Source: an uncultured Pelagibacteraceae bacterium (GTDB lineage Bacteria > Pseudomonadota > Alphaproteobacteria > Pelagibacterales > Pelagibacteraceae). Taken from it: 60,353 nucleotides of DNA. Positions within the stretch are counted from its first letter, which is position 1. The number at the start of each line of letters is the position of its first letter. The notes under the pieces are model-generated. The model ran no database searches and was not told the origin of the DNA. It saw only the letters and a list, made by a program, of their open reading frames with translations. Shown here in pieces: positions 60,057-60,353 of this stretch. The translations under genes and the position numbers were made by a program. The stretch covers positions 1 to 60,353 of the forward strand of contig CACBWM010000007.1 in assembly GCA_902542975.1 (NCBI GenBank), in the 5' to 3' direction.

Positions 60057-60353
60057 TAACTATTTAGTAAATTTTTAATAATCTGACCTGCCTTAGAGAA
60101 ATCAATTGTATCAGCATGATTTTTTTTTAATTCACCCATGACTTTGCCCATATCCTTAATTGAAGATGCCCCAGAGTTTTTGATAATTTCTTTACAAATT
60201 TTTTCTGTATCAGCTTCAGATAATTGCTTAGGTAAATAGTCTGACAAAACTTCAAGCTCTCCTTGCTCGATTTCTAATAAATCTGATCTGTTATTTTTTT
60301 TATATATTTCAATTGATTCGGATCTTTGTTTGATCATTTTTTTTTAAGAGTTT
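60056..60353 (-). pseudogene. yqeY: YqeY/GatB-domain protein, apparently frameshifted and cut by the window edge
   Basis: The visible frame from the ATG at 60335-60337 codes 93 residues that match the C-terminal two thirds of YqeY: MIKQRSESIEIYKKNNRSDL, LEVLSDYLPKQLSE, GASSIKDMGKVMGELKK. The family usually has about 50 residues before this point. Upstream is a run of nine A on the minus strand (T at 60337-60345), with an in-frame TAA. With one A fewer the frame would read through as LLKK-MIKQRSES, the expected family sequence. So either a real frameshift or a homopolymer sequencing error is likely. YqeY relates to the tRNA amidotransferase GatB tail; role unclear. Confidence 0.7.

Overview
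The window is about 60 kb of a very AT-rich (by eye roughly 70 percent or more AT), extremely compact bacterial chromosome. The gene content points to an alphaproteobacterium of the SAR11 / Pelagibacter type. It carries a blue-tuned proteorhodopsin followed by ferredoxin and ferredoxin-NADP reductase, a eukaryotic-type NADP isocitrate dehydrogenase, an alphaproteobacterial-style yqeY-dnaG-rpoD cluster and a degenerate-zinc DksA. Many genes overlap by 1-23 bp, and convergent genes run into each other. There are no insertion sequences, phage genes, CRISPR arrays or other mobile elements.

Layout. 1-3.9 kb (minus): psd-pssA-putative glycosyltransferase-rlmE-guaB, with guaB running off the left edge. 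4.0-5.2 kb (plus): icd, converging on alaS. 5.2-12.2 kb (minus): a cupin-GFA-glycerate kinase-tolC operon, then recA with its own terminator, then alaS. 12.2-14.0 kb (plus): an SOS-type umuD-umuC operon under a perfect GAAC-N7-GAAC operator. 14.0-16.3 kb (minus): a GT39-like transferase, a 34-residue membrane peptide and a GT2 polyprenyl-phosphate-type transferase. 16.4-18.7 kb: dksA (plus), then fdx-fnr-GST (minus). 18.8-19.7 kb: proteorhodopsin (minus). 19.9-26.2 kb: prpE-SMR transporter, pyrC, ygfZ, a MazG-like protein and fumC. 26.2-33.2 kb: an AsmA-like protein, uvrD-pepP and ligA.

33.3-52.4 kb (all minus) is a large division and cell-wall cluster. In transcription order it reads mraZ-ftsZ-rsmH-ftsL-ftsI-murE/murF fusion-mraY-murD-ftsW-murG-murC-murB-ddl-ftsQ-ftsA-lpxC-bamD-ligA. 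It is the classical dcw order except that ftsZ sits second, behind mraZ, instead of after ftsA, and murE and murF are one reading frame. A sigma-70-like promoter with three TGGG repeats at a 10 bp period, the known MraZ operator form, lies upstream of mraZ.

52.5-60.35 kb: RNase P RNA, a peptidoglycan amidase, mlaA-mlaC, a four-TM protein with a CIA30-domain protein, two tRNA genes (one with unusual D and T loops), and rpoD, dnaG and a YqeY-family gene that appears frameshifted at the right edge.

The window is mostly core housekeeping. The most notable points are the inferred small SOS regulon, the GT39-peptide-GT2 cassette, the loss of zinc or CBS elements in DksA, DnaG and IMPDH, the odd tRNA-Val that abuts the rpoD stop codon, the moved ftsZ, and the nearly universal absence of room for terminators between convergent genes.
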